Source: Polaribacter cellanae
Lineage (GTDB): Bacteria; Bacteroidota; Bacteroidia; Flavobacteriales; Flavobacteriaceae
Length of the DNA: 64,000 bases
Direction: 5' to 3'
Assembly (NCBI RefSeq): GCF_017569185.1
Contig: NZ_CP071869.1
Location: 496,001 to 560,000, forward strand
This document shows positions 33,995 through 42,284 of this stretch, piece by piece. Position 1 is the stretch's first letter; each line of letters opens with the position of its first letter. The translations under genes were made by a program, and so were the position numbers. The notes beneath the pieces are model-generated. The model did no database searches, had not been told where the DNA came from, and was given only the letters and a program-made list of their open reading frames with translations.

Positions 33995-35232
33995 TTGAGA
34001 AAAAACACATTACAGACAGGTTTATAAAATATGTTACAATAGATACAGAATCAGACCCAAATAATACTGCTTTTCCCAGTTCAGAAAATCAGTGGAATTT
34101 GGCAAAAGTACTTGTAAAAGATTTAACAGATATTGGGCTGGAAGATATTACTTTAGACGAAAACTGTTACATTATGGCTACTTTGCCAAGTAATATAGAA
34201 TATAGAGTGCCAACCATTGGTTTTGTGGCTCATATAGATACAAGTCCAGATTTTACAGGGAAAAACGTAAAGCCACAAATTGTAGAAAACTATCAAGGAA
34301 ATGATATTATTTTAAATGAGGAAGAGAACATTGTACTTTCTCCAGATTATTTCGAAGATTTATTACAATATAAAGGTCAGACGATTATTACCACAGATGG
34401 AACCACACTTTTGGGTGCAGATGATAAAGCTGGAGTTACAGAAATTGTAACTGCGATGGAATATTTAATAAAACATCCAGAAATTAAACACGGAAAAATT
34501 AGAATTTGTTTTACTCCAGATGAAGAAGTTGGTAAAGGGGCACATAAATTCGATGTTAATAAATTCGATGCAGAATGGGCATATACAATAGATGGTAGCC
34601 AAATTGGAGAATTAGAATACGAAAACTTTAACGCAGCAAGTGCCAAGGTAACAATTACAGGAAAAATTGTACATCCAGGTTATGCAAAAGGAAAAATGAT
34701 AAATTCTATGCTTATTGCAAACGAATTTATTGCGTCACTTCCACCAGAAGAAGTCCCTGAAAAAACAAGCGATTATGAGGGGTTCTTTCATTTACATGAT
34801 TTGAATGGAAATGTAGAAAAAACAGTATTAGAATATATTATTCGCGATCACGATTTAGATTTGTTTGAAAAAAGAAAATATCTAATGCAAAGAATTGCAT
34901 TTGATTTTAACGAACGATTCAATAAAGATTTGGTGGAAGTAGAAATTAAGAACCAATATTTTAATATGAAGGAAAAAATTGTTCCTGTAATGCATATTGT
35001 AGATATTGTAGAAGAAGTAATGAAAGAAATAGGAATTAAACCTTTAATAAAAGCAATTCGTGGAGGAACAGATGGCTCTCAACTTTCATATAAAGGCTTA
35101 CCTTGCCCTAACATATTTGCTGGAGGCCATAACTTTCATGGACGTTTTGAATATGTTCCTGTAGAATCTATGGTAAAAGCAACAGAAGTAATTGTAGGAA
35201 TAGCAAAAAAAGTACCTGAAAAATATGCATAA
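33991..35232 (+). CDS. pepT: Peptidase T (tripeptide aminopeptidase)
   Basis: The 413-residue M20B peptidase has GFVAHIDTSPDF (first zinc ligand His81 and Asp83), LLGADDKAGVTEI (bridging Asp), FTPDEEVGKGA (catalytic Glu) and IRGGTDGSQLSYKGLPCPN near the end. The length is standard for PepT. It releases N-terminal residues from tripeptides in the cytoplasm. Its start overlaps the preceding lipoprotein stop by 4 bp, and an inverted-repeat terminator follows immediately. Confidence 0.95.
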   Translation: MIEKKHITDRFIKYVTIDTESDPNNTAFPSSENQWNLAKVLVKDLTDIGLEDITLDENCYIMATLPSNIEYRVPTIGFVAHIDTSPDFTGKNVKPQIVENYQGNDIILNEEENIVLSPDYFEDLLQYKGQTIITTDGTTLLGADDKAGVTEIVTAMEYLIKHPEIKHGKIRICFTPDEEVGKGAHKFDVNKFDAEWAYTIDGSQIGELEYENFNAASAKVTITGKIVHPGYAKGKMINSMLIANEFIASLPPEEVPEKTSDYEGFFHLHDLNGNVEKTVLEYIIRDHDLDLFEKRKYLMQRIAFDFNERFNKDLVEVEIKNQYFNMKEKIVPVMHIVDIVEEVMKEIGIKPLIKAIRGGTDGSQLSYKGLPCPNIFAGGHNFHGRFEYVPVESMVKATEVIVGIAKKVPEKYA

Positions 35233-35234
35233 AA

Positions 35235-35258
35235 AAGTCTCCAGAAAACTGGAGACTT
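35235..35258. terminator. Bidirectional terminator between pepT and plsC
   Basis: AAGTCTCCAG and CTGGAGACTT form a perfect 10-bp stem with an AAAA loop. The T-run lies on the minus-strand side, so it serves plsC best while still following pepT closely. Confidence 0.75.
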
Positions 35259-35375
35259 ATATCATAGCGTATGCTATTAGATGTAAATTTTTAATAATAA
35301 AGCCCCTAATCTTTATTAAAAAAGCTATTTACATTTTACAAACGTAATCATTTTTTATTTATTACATACAAAAAA

Positions 35376-35915
35376 TTAAGATAATTCAGGGTTTTTTCCC
35401 TTTATATTCTTATAAAAAGCCTTAAAGTGTCTAAAATCGGCATCTTTATCGTCTGTTGTATAGTAAGGTTCAGAGATTTTTACCTTTTTATTTTCAAAAT
35501 CTAAGGTAGCCATTACAATAGGTACACTTGCCCCTTTTGCGATGTAATAGAAACCAGTTTTCCAATTTTTTACCTTTTTTCTTGTGCCTTCAGGAGATAA
35601 ACCTAATCTAAATTCTTCTTTATTATTAAAAATATCAATAATGGCATCTACCAAATTATTATTTTTAGATCTATCTACAGGTGTTCCTCCTAATGCTTTA
35701 AAGAAATAGCCAAAAGGCCATTTAAAAAGAGAATTCTTTCCCACAAAATGCACCATAGTTCCTAAGGTCATTCTGGTTAATATTGCAATAGGAAAATCTA
35801 CCCAACTTGTATGAGGGGCAGCAATAACTATATATTTTTTAGGATGTTTTGGAAACTCACCTTCAATTTTCCAACCCAAAATTGTATATAAAATAAACTT
35901 AGCGAATCTTTTCAT
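35376..35915 (-). CDS. 1-acyl-glycerol-3-phosphate acyltransferase-like protein
   Basis: The 179-residue protein has the acyltransferase block I APHTSWVDFP (His35, Asp40: HX4D), GGTPVDRSKNN (block II) and SPEGTRKK (block III, PEGT). It is shorter than PlsC of E. coli and typical of the compact Bacteroidetes PlsC relatives. It should transfer an acyl group to lysophosphatidate or a related acceptor at the inner membrane. It is a single gene. Confidence 0.88.
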   Translation of the reverse strand: MKRFAKFILYTILGWKIEGEFPKHPKKYIVIAAPHTSWVDFPIAILTRMTLGTMVHFVGKNSLFKWPFGYFFKALGGTPVDRSKNNNLVDAIIDIFNNKEEFRLGLSPEGTRKKVKNWKTGFYYIAKGASVPIVMATLDFENKKVKISEPYYTTDDKDADFRHFKAFYKNIKGKNPELS

Positions 35916-36007
35916 TATAAATAGTAAAACAATTGTTTACAAAAACATTTTATAATGGTTTTATGTTATGTTTTAAAGTGATAAATTTAAGGACTTAAAT
36001 CTATATA

Positions 36008-37351
36008 ATGAACGAAATATTTATTTACTTACTAATTGCAATTTTATTTGCTGTAATTGGCTTATTTATAGGGAAATTACTTTCAAAATTAAATTTCGAA
36101 AAAGACAAAACTTCTTTAGAAAAAGAAAAATCTGCCTTAGAAGAACGAGTTGCATTGTTGCAACAATCTAAAGATATGGTAGAAAATAATTTTATCGAGT
36201 TGCAAAAAGAGATTAAAACAATTCAGCAAGAAAAAGAAAAATTAATAACTGCAAACACGAGACAAGAATCGGAAGTAGATAATTTACGTGTAAAATTACA
36301 AGAGAATAAAGGTGAAGTAGAGAAACTAAATGAAAAATTCACAAAAGAGTTTGAAAACTTGGCCAATAAAATTTTAGATGAAAAATCGACAAAATTCACG
36401 CTTCAGAATAAAGAAAATTTAAAAATTATCTTGAACCCACTTCAAGAAAAAATTAAAGTTTTCGAAGATAAAGTAGACAAAACACACAAAGAAAGTATCG
36501 ATTATCATGCTGCTTTACGTCAGCAAATTTTAGGCTTAAAAGAATTAAACCAACAAATGAGTAAAGAAACCTTAAACCTTACCAAAGCATTAAAAGGAGA
36601 CAATAAAATGCAAGGAAATTGGGGTGAATTGGTGTTAGAGCGTGTGTTGGAGAAATCTGGTTTAGAGAAAGATAGAGAGTATTATGTACAGCAAAGCTTT
36701 ACTAACGAAGATGGTAAGAGGGTTTTGCCAGATGTTGTAATTCATTTGCCAGATAACAAGAAAATGATTGTAGATTCTAAAGTTTCTTTAGTTGCCTACG
36801 AACAATATATAAATGAAGAAGATGAACTTCTAAAAGAGAGTTTTTTAAAACAACATGTAGCTTCATTAAAAAGACATGTAGAGCAATTGAGTGATAAAAA
36901 ATACGAAGATATTTATGGAATAGAATCTCCAGATTTTGTATTGCTTTTTATTCCTATAGAACCTGCTTTTGCAGTTGCTTTAAATACAGATACCAATTTG
37001 TACAATAAAGCATTCGAAAGAAATATTGTAATTGTTACACCTTCTACTCTATTGGCGACTTTACGCACGATTGATACTATGTGGAATAACGAAAAACAAC
37101 AACGAAATGCTTTAGAAATTGCAAAACAAGCAGGTGCTTTGTACGACAAATTTAATGGTTTATTAAGCGATTTAATTGGGGTTGGTAAAAAGATAGATGC
37201 TTCTAAGACAGATTATAATGCTGCTATGAACAAGCTGTTTGAAGGAAGAGGAAACTTAATTTCTAGCGTAGAAAAATTGAAAAAAATGGGTGCAAAAGCT
37301 AAAAAAGCACTTCCAGAAAATATTATAGAACGTGCGAACTCCGAAGATTAA
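36008..37351 (+). CDS. rmuC: DNA recombination protein RmuC
   Basis: The 447-residue protein has an N-terminal membrane anchor (IYLLIAILFAVIGLFIGKLL). A long coiled coil spans about residues 30-130, and the RmuC domain follows: KALKGDNKMQGNWGELVLERVLEKSGL, VIHLPDNKKMIVDSKVSLVAYEQY, ESPDFVLLFIPIEPAF and NIVIVTPSTLLATLRTI. RmuC limits inversions at short inverted repeats and belongs to a PD-(D/E)XK nuclease superfamily. The length and domain order are normal. It is monocistronic. Confidence 0.92.
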   Translation: MNEIFIYLLIAILFAVIGLFIGKLLSKLNFEKDKTSLEKEKSALEERVALLQQSKDMVENNFIELQKEIKTIQQEKEKLITANTRQESEVDNLRVKLQENKGEVEKLNEKFTKEFENLANKILDEKSTKFTLQNKENLKIILNPLQEKIKVFEDKVDKTHKESIDYHAALRQQILGLKELNQQMSKETLNLTKALKGDNKMQGNWGELVLERVLEKSGLEKDREYYVQQSFTNEDGKRVLPDVVIHLPDNKKMIVDSKVSLVAYEQYINEEDELLKESFLKQHVASLKRHVEQLSDKKYEDIYGIESPDFVLLFIPIEPAFAVALNTDTNLYNKAFERNIVIVTPSTLLATLRTIDTMWNNEKQQRNALEIAKQAGALYDKFNGLLSDLIGVGKKIDASKTDYNAAMNKLFEGRGNLISSVEKLKKMGAKAKKALPENIIERANSED

Positions 37352-37448
37352 AGATATTTAAACTTCTTTTGAGTTCTTTTTTATATTGATATCGTTAAAA
37401 CGAAAGGCGAATTTATCTTAATTTTACTAAAAATAAATACCTAAAATT

Positions 37449-37706
37449 ATGTCAAATAAAGAAAGAGCAAGTGCAGAAAATGTTACCAAAGGAAATTCAG
37501 GAGATGTTCACGAAAGAGGTTTACATCCTTTAAAGGGAACTGTAAAAAAAGACGAATATAAAGATAAAGACAGTCGTAAAGATCGTTTAAAAGGCGAAGA
37601 CAAAGACAAACTAAAAGATCAAGTACACAGTGCAACTGATAATTCTAACGATAGAATTGCAGATAAAATTCAGAATTCAGACAATAAGAAAGCCGATAAA
37701 AAATAA
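37449..37706 (+). CDS. Small charged, disordered-looking protein
   Basis: This 85-residue protein is composed almost wholly of Lys, Asp, Glu, Ser and Asn (DEYKDKDSRKDRLKGEDKDK), without hydrophobic segments or cysteines. It is likely intrinsically disordered. It sits 117 bp upstream of csbD, a stress-associated gene, and both have their own short leaders, so a shared stress role is plausible. I recognise no family. The compact start (ATGTCAAATAAAGAAAG) after an A-rich leader supports it being a real gene. Confidence 0.65.
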   Translation: MSNKERASAENVTKGNSGDVHERGLHPLKGTVKKDEYKDKDSRKDRLKGEDKDKLKDQVHSATDNSNDRIADKIQNSDNKKADKK

Positions 37707-37823
37707 AGACTTTTCTTTTGAGTTACAATTTCAATTAATAACGTCAATTTTCGATATAAGTTTCCTTTAAATTTGTAGTGTTATAAACCAGTACTAACAT
37801 TTTAGTACATAAAAAAGACAATT

Positions 37824-38009
37824 ATGAATTCAGATACAAATGAAGGTAAGTGGAAACAGATCAAAGGAGAATTTAAAGAAGAACTTGGTAAAATTACCAA
37901 TAACGAATCTACTGAAGCAGAAGGGTCTTTTGATAAATTAGTTGGAAAAATTCAAGAAAAATATGGCGAAACTCGCGAAAAAATAGAAAAAGAAATAAAA
38001 AGTTGGTAA
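37824..38009 (+). CDS. CsbD family stress protein
   Basis: The 61-residue protein matches CsbD: WKQIKGEFKEELGKITNNES, then FDKLVGKIQEKYGETREKIEKEI, with the usual tandem helix repeats. Family members are abundant general-stress proteins of unknown activity (sigma-B regulon in Bacillus). It is the last of two small stress-type genes and is followed by a strong terminator. Confidence 0.88.
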   Translation: MNSDTNEGKWKQIKGEFKEELGKITNNESTEAEGSFDKLVGKIQEKYGETREKIEKEIKSW

Positions 38010-38040
38010 TTCAACTTTAAAAATTGATTAGAAAAAGACA

Positions 38041-38076
38041 AAAAAGCATCAAGTTTAAAAATTTGATGCTTTTTTT
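38041..38076 (+). terminator. Terminator after csbD
   Basis: AAGCATCAA and TTGATGCTT form a stem with flanking A-run and T-run, 32 bp after the csbD stop. Nothing else lies between it and the glyA 3' end. Confidence 0.8.
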
Positions 38077-38221
38077 ATGTTTATATCACACAAAAGTGAA
38101 ATACCTAAAGCTAAATATAATTGCGTTAGTTTGAAAAAAATCATTCAAAAAACTGATAACCATTAAAGGAAATCAGGTTTTTAAAATTATGTTTTTATAC
38201 CTTATCAGAAGGCATTGCCTT

Positions 38222-39496
38222 TTACATTACGAATAATCTTCTTGCACTCATCATTTCGTTTACACGTTCTCCAATGGCGTGTAAAGCATCTTCATTATTA
38301 GCATTTTTAATTGCTTCATCAATAAAATTAACAACAGCAACCATATCTTCCTCTTTTAAGCCACGAGTTGTAATTGCAGGAGTTCCAATACGAATTCCAG
38401 AAGTAACAAATGGCGATTTATCATCAAAAGGAACCATGTTTTTATTTACGGTAATGTCTGCTTTTCCAAGAGCGATTTCTGCATCTTTTCCAGAAATATC
38501 TTTATTTCTTAAATCGATTAACATACAGTGGTTGTCTGTTCCTCCAGAAATAATATGATAACCTCTAGCAACAAATTCTTTAGCCATTGTAGCTGCATTT
38601 TGTTTTACTTGAATTTGATATTCTAAAAACTCATCTGTTAAAGCTTCACCAAAAGCAATTGCTTTTGCAGCAATCACGTGCTCTAAAGGTCCACCTTGGT
38701 TTCCAGGGAAAACAGCAGAATTTAACAACATCGACATCATTTTTGGTTTTCCACTTTTTAAAGTTTCTCCAAATGGGTTTTCGAAATCTTTACCAATCAT
38801 AATCATTCCTCCTCTTGGGCCACGTAATGTTTTGTGGGTTGTAGTGGTAACAATATGACAATGAGGCAATGGGTCGTTTAAAATTCCTTTGGCAATTAAA
38901 CCAGCAGGGTGCGAAATATCTGCCATTAAAACTGCACCAACATTATCTGCAATTTCTCTAAACTTCTTAAAATCGATATCTCTAGAATATGCAGATGCAC
39001 CAGCGATAATTAATTTTGGTTTGTGTTCTTTTGCTTGTTGCTCTAAGTGATTGTAATCGATGGTTCCTGTTTTTTTATCTACACCATAAAATACAGGGTT
39101 GTATAATTTACCAGAGAAATTTACAGGAGAACCATGCGTTAAATGCCCTCCATGAGATAAATCGAAACCTAAAATTGTATCTCCAGGTTTTAAACAGGCA
39201 GCAAAAACAGCTGTATTTGCTTGAGAGCCAGAATGTGGTTGTACGTTTACATATTCCGCACCAAATAATTGTTTTGCTCTGTCAATCGCAATTTGCTCGA
39301 CAATATCTACAATTTCACAACCTCCATAATATCTTTTCCCAGGATATCCTTCAGCATATTTATTGGTTAAAATAGAACCTTGCGCTTGCATAACTTGGTC
39401 ACTCACGAAGTTTTCTGAAGCGATTAATTCTAACCCACTTAATTGTCTTTCTTTTTCTTCCTGAATAAGGTCGAAAATTTGATTGTCTAATTGCAT
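38222..39496 (-). CDS. glyA: Serine hydroxymethyltransferase
   Basis: The 424-residue PLP enzyme shows [12 protein letters not shown] at the N-terminus, [31 protein letters not shown] and the PLP-Lys motif [15 protein letters not shown] with Lys222. It interconverts serine and glycine with tetrahydrofolate. The length matches the family. It is a single gene; a TATTTTTG box (read on the minus strand, 39519-39526) lies 23 bp upstream of the ATG and fits the Bacteroidetes -7 element. Confidence 0.97.
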   Translation of the reverse strand: MQLDNQIFDLIQEEKERQLSGLELIASENFVSDQVMQAQGSILTNKYAEGYPGKRYYGGCEIVDIVEQIAIDRAKQLFGAEYVNVQPHSGSQANTAVFAACLKPGDTILGFDLSHGGHLTHGSPVNFSGKLYNPVFYGVDKKTGTIDYNHLEQQAKEHKPKLIIAGASAYSRDIDFKKFREIADNVGAVLMADISHPAGLIAKGILNDPLPHCHIVTTTTHKTLRGPRGGMIMIGKDFENPFGETLKSGKPKMMSMLLNSAVFPGNQGGPLEHVIAAKAIAFGEALTDEFLEYQIQVKQNAATMAKEFVARGYHIISGGTDNHCMLIDLRNKDISGKDAEIALGKADITVNKNMVPFDDKSPFVTSGIRIGTPAITTRGLKEEDMVAVVNFIDEAIKNANNEDALHAIGERVNEMMSARRLFVM

Positions 39497-39518
39497 TATC
39501 TTTGTTTTATATAAGCAT

Positions 39519-39526
39519 CAAAAATA
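39519..39526 (-). promoter_or_regulatory. glyA -7 promoter element
   Basis: TATTTTTG on the minus strand fits TANNTTTG and would place transcription start about 10-15 bp before the glyA ATG. I find no clear TTG -33 element in the 17-23 bp window, so this is a partial match. Confidence 0.35.
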
Positions 39527-39662
39527 ACAAAAAACAACATTGAATTGAATAAGTTTTTTGTATATTTTCAACAACTTATTAAGATTTATGCAATTCAAAA
39601 AAAAGGGATGTTAAAAATTAGTTATTCGTGATAATTCTTTTTAAAAATGAAAAAAATTTGCA

Positions 39663-39670
39663 TAGATTTG
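39663..39670 (+). promoter_or_regulatory. fahA -7 promoter element
   Basis: TAGATTTG fits the TANNTTTG consensus, 22 bp upstream of the fahA ATG. The upstream TTG element is not obvious at the expected distance. Confidence 0.35.
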
Positions 39671-39692
39671 AACAAATTAAAGAATTTACAGA

Positions 39693-40970
39693 ATGATCAT
39701 AACAGCAAATAATCCGAATAGAAAATCCTGGTTGAAAGTAAAGGAAGAATCTGACTTTCCAATTCAGAATATTCCATTTGGAGTTTTTATCACAAGAGAC
39801 GATATTATAACCATTGGAAGTAGAATTGGCGATTTTGCCATTGATTTAGGCGCATTTCATCAATTAGGATATTTTGAAGGAATACCTTTAACAGACGATA
39901 TTTTTCTACAAGATAACCTAAACGATTTTATTGCAGACGGACGTAAAACATGGCGTTTGGTAAGAAATAGAATTGCAGAAGTTTTCGATGTTACCAATGG
40001 AAGCTTACGTGATAATGCAGAGCATAAAGATAAAATTATCTTTAGAATGGACGAAGTAGAAATGTTATTACCAGTTTCTGTTGGAGATTATACCGATTTT
40101 TATGCAAGTAAAGAGCATGCTACAAATGTAGGTTCTTTATTTAGAGATCCAGAAAATGCACTATTCCCAAATTGGTTGCATATTCCTATTGGTTATCATG
40201 GAAGAAGTTCTTCTATAATTCCATCTGGAGTGCCAATTAGAAGACCTTATGGACAAACAAAACCAGATGAAGGCAGTAATATACCTAATTTTGGACCTTC
40301 GAAATTATTAGATTTTGAGTTAGAAATGGCTTTTATAACTACAGATGCAAATGTTTTAGGAGATAGAATTTCTATTGAAGATGCAGAAGAATATATTTTT
40401 GGTTTGGTGCAATTTAACGATTGGTCTGCAAGAGACATTCAAGGTTGGGAATATGTACCTTTAGGGCCTTTTTTAGGAAAAAGCTTTGCTTCTACGATTT
40501 CTCCTTGGATTGTAACTTTAGATGCTTTAGAGCCTTTTAGAACGGAAAATCCTAAACAAGTTTACGAGCCATTACCTTATTTAAAACAAGAAGGAAAAGG
40601 AAGTTACGATATACATTTACAAGTAGGAATTATGCCAGAAAATGGTGAGGAAACTATTGTTGCAAATTCTAATTTTAAATATATGTATTGGACAATAGCA
40701 CAGCAATTAACACATCATACAGTAAATGGTTGTCCTGTGGAAGCTGGAGATATGATGGGTTCTGGAACCATTTCTGGTCCAACAAAAGATAGCTATGGGT
40801 CTATGTTAGAACTAACTTGGAAAGGACAAAACCCAATTACTTTAAAAGATGGTACAACACGTAAATTTATTAATGATAATGATACTGTAATAATGCGTGC
40901 ACATTGTAAAAATGATGAGATTCGCATTGGTTTTGGAGAATGTATTGGTAAAGTTTTACCTGCAAAATAA
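39693..40970 (+). CDS. fahA: Fumarylacetoacetase
   Basis: The 425-residue protein has the FAH N-terminal domain (FGVFITRDDIITIGSRIGDFAIDLG) and the catalytic domain (YTDFYASKEHATNVGSLFR, PIGYHGRSSSIIPSG, LDFELEMAFI with metal ligands, FNDWSARDIQGWEYVPLGPFL, and MGSGTISG). It cleaves 4-fumarylacetoacetate to fumarate and acetoacetate, the last step of tyrosine breakdown. Other tyrosine catabolism genes are not adjacent. It is monocistronic with a terminator. Confidence 0.96.
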   Translation: MIITANNPNRKSWLKVKEESDFPIQNIPFGVFITRDDIITIGSRIGDFAIDLGAFHQLGYFEGIPLTDDIFLQDNLNDFIADGRKTWRLVRNRIAEVFDVTNGSLRDNAEHKDKIIFRMDEVEMLLPVSVGDYTDFYASKEHATNVGSLFRDPENALFPNWLHIPIGYHGRSSSIIPSGVPIRRPYGQTKPDEGSNIPNFGPSKLLDFELEMAFITTDANVLGDRISIEDAEEYIFGLVQFNDWSARDIQGWEYVPLGPFLGKSFASTISPWIVTLDALEPFRTENPKQVYEPLPYLKQEGKGSYDIHLQVGIMPENGEETIVANSNFKYMYWTIAQQLTHHTVNGCPVEAGDMMGSGTISGPTKDSYGSMLELTWKGQNPITLKDGTTRKFINDNDTVIMRAHCKNDEIRIGFGECIGKVLPAK

Positions 40971-40994
40971 ATTACACTTGATATCAAGTTTAGT

Positions 40995-41026
40995 AAACCT
41001 CACTCCTTTTTTTAGTTGTGAGGTTT
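40995..41026. terminator. Terminator after fahA
   Basis: AAACCTCAC and GTGAGGTTT form a 9-bp stem around a T-rich loop, then TTTATTTTTTT follows, 25 bp after the fahA stop. Confidence 0.8.
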
Positions 41027-41097
41027 TTATTTTTTTACTTCGAGGTTTAGCAAAATTTATTTATAGAAATATATTTAGATTTTTTTTTGCAAAATAG

Positions 41098-41135
41098 AAT
41101 TAGTTTAAGGTTCTAACTTGAACCTTAAACTAATT
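41098..41135. terminator. Perfect 16-bp inverted repeat, likely second terminator
   Basis: AATTAGTTTAAGGTTC (41098-41113) and its exact complement (41120-41135) enclose a six-base loop TAACTT, followed by TTTTTA. The long perfect stem between convergent genes suggests a bidirectional terminator for the minus-strand ligase operon. Confidence 0.65.
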
Positions 41136-41190
41136 TTTTATAAAATTAACTATCAGTAATTTTAATATTATTTTCTTTCTAATAAACTAC

Positions 41191-42231
41191 CTACAAAGTC
41201 GCTAGCTTACTATTCAATAAATAGTCAGTGTACATGCTTTTATAATACACTTTCTTTTCAATAGACTCTATTACAGGAGTTGCAAAATCTTCCTCATACA
41301 TTTCGCCAATTACATTTAACCCTCCAGGACTAAACACATTAATTTCCATTAATTTATCGCCCACAATATCAATTCCTACTAAAAACATACCATCTTGCAC
41401 CAATTTTGGTCTTACAATGTCTGCTAGTTTCATAATTTGATCCGTTATTTTTACGGGTTGTGGCTTTCCTCCTGCATGGATATTGCTTCGAATATCGCCA
41501 GAAGCGTTTACACGTTGCATCATTGCATATTTTCCATTTACTTGTAAAGGTTCTCCATTCATTAAAAATAAACGGGTGTCTCCTTTTGTAGCTTCCGTTA
41601 AATACTCTTGTGCGATTACAAAGCCATCTCTACAAATAGCATCGATTGTTTGTGTTAGATTGTGCTCGTTTTTTTTATCCATCATAAAAACATTGGTTCC
41701 TCCAGAACCTTGTAAAGGCTTTAAAATCATTTTTTGTTTTTGCTCTTTAAAAAACTCTTTAATTTCTAAATGATCTCTGGTTACAATTGTTTTAGGACGT
41801 AAAATTTCTGGGAAATGCTGAAAATACATTTTATTGACTGCACCTGCCAAACTTTTTGGGTGATTTAAAACAATAACACCATTTCTCATGGCAATTTCTC
41901 CAAAAATAAAAGCGGCGTTTTGTGCCCAATCTCTTTCGTTAATCTCGTCTGCTGGATTGTTTCTTAAAAACAGTACCTCTAAATCTTCTGAAGTTATTGT
42001 AGAAAATTCTTGATTCTGTACTGCTTTAAAATAAGTTTCTTGTGAATTAAATTTTTTGTCTTTTACAGATTTACATCTAACAGACAAATGTCCTCTGGAA
42101 GCATAAGCCAATTCTCCTACTCCAATAAAATAGACTTCGTGCCCACGTTTATATGCTGCATAACCCAATGCAGGAGTTGTATAATTCGGTTTTTCTGTTT
42201 TATGGTCGTTTATTATAAATGCTATTTTCAT
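41191..42231 (-). CDS. Glutathione-synthetase-like ATP-grasp ligase 1
   Basis: The 346-residue protein has a GshB-like pre-ATP-grasp domain (MKIAFIINDH, EVYFIGVGELAY, LFLRNNPADEIN). The ATP-grasp core follows: MILKPLQGSGGTNVFMM, AQEYLTEATKGDTRLFLMNG, SNIHAGGKPQPV, VGIDIVGDKLMEINVFSPGGL with the metal-binding ME.N. It should form an amide bond between a carboxylate (via acyl phosphate) and an amine. No GshA is nearby, and the organism has bshA, so glutathione is an unlikely product. It is the last gene of the operon with the QEGLA and N-formylglutamate amidohydrolase genes, 53 bp after QEGLA. Confidence 0.88.
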   Translation of the reverse strand: MKIAFIINDHKTEKPNYTTPALGYAAYKRGHEVYFIGVGELAYASRGHLSVRCKSVKDKKFNSQETYFKAVQNQEFSTITSEDLEVLFLRNNPADEINERDWAQNAAFIFGEIAMRNGVIVLNHPKSLAGAVNKMYFQHFPEILRPKTIVTRDHLEIKEFFKEQKQKMILKPLQGSGGTNVFMMDKKNEHNLTQTIDAICRDGFVIAQEYLTEATKGDTRLFLMNGEPLQVNGKYAMMQRVNASGDIRSNIHAGGKPQPVKITDQIMKLADIVRPKLVQDGMFLVGIDIVGDKLMEINVFSPGGLNVIGEMYEEDFATPVIESIEKKVYYKSMYTDYLLNSKLATL

Positions 42232-42284
42232 CTCTTTTTTTATTTACTATACTATTTAAAAAAGATTCGTCTATAGATTTAATT

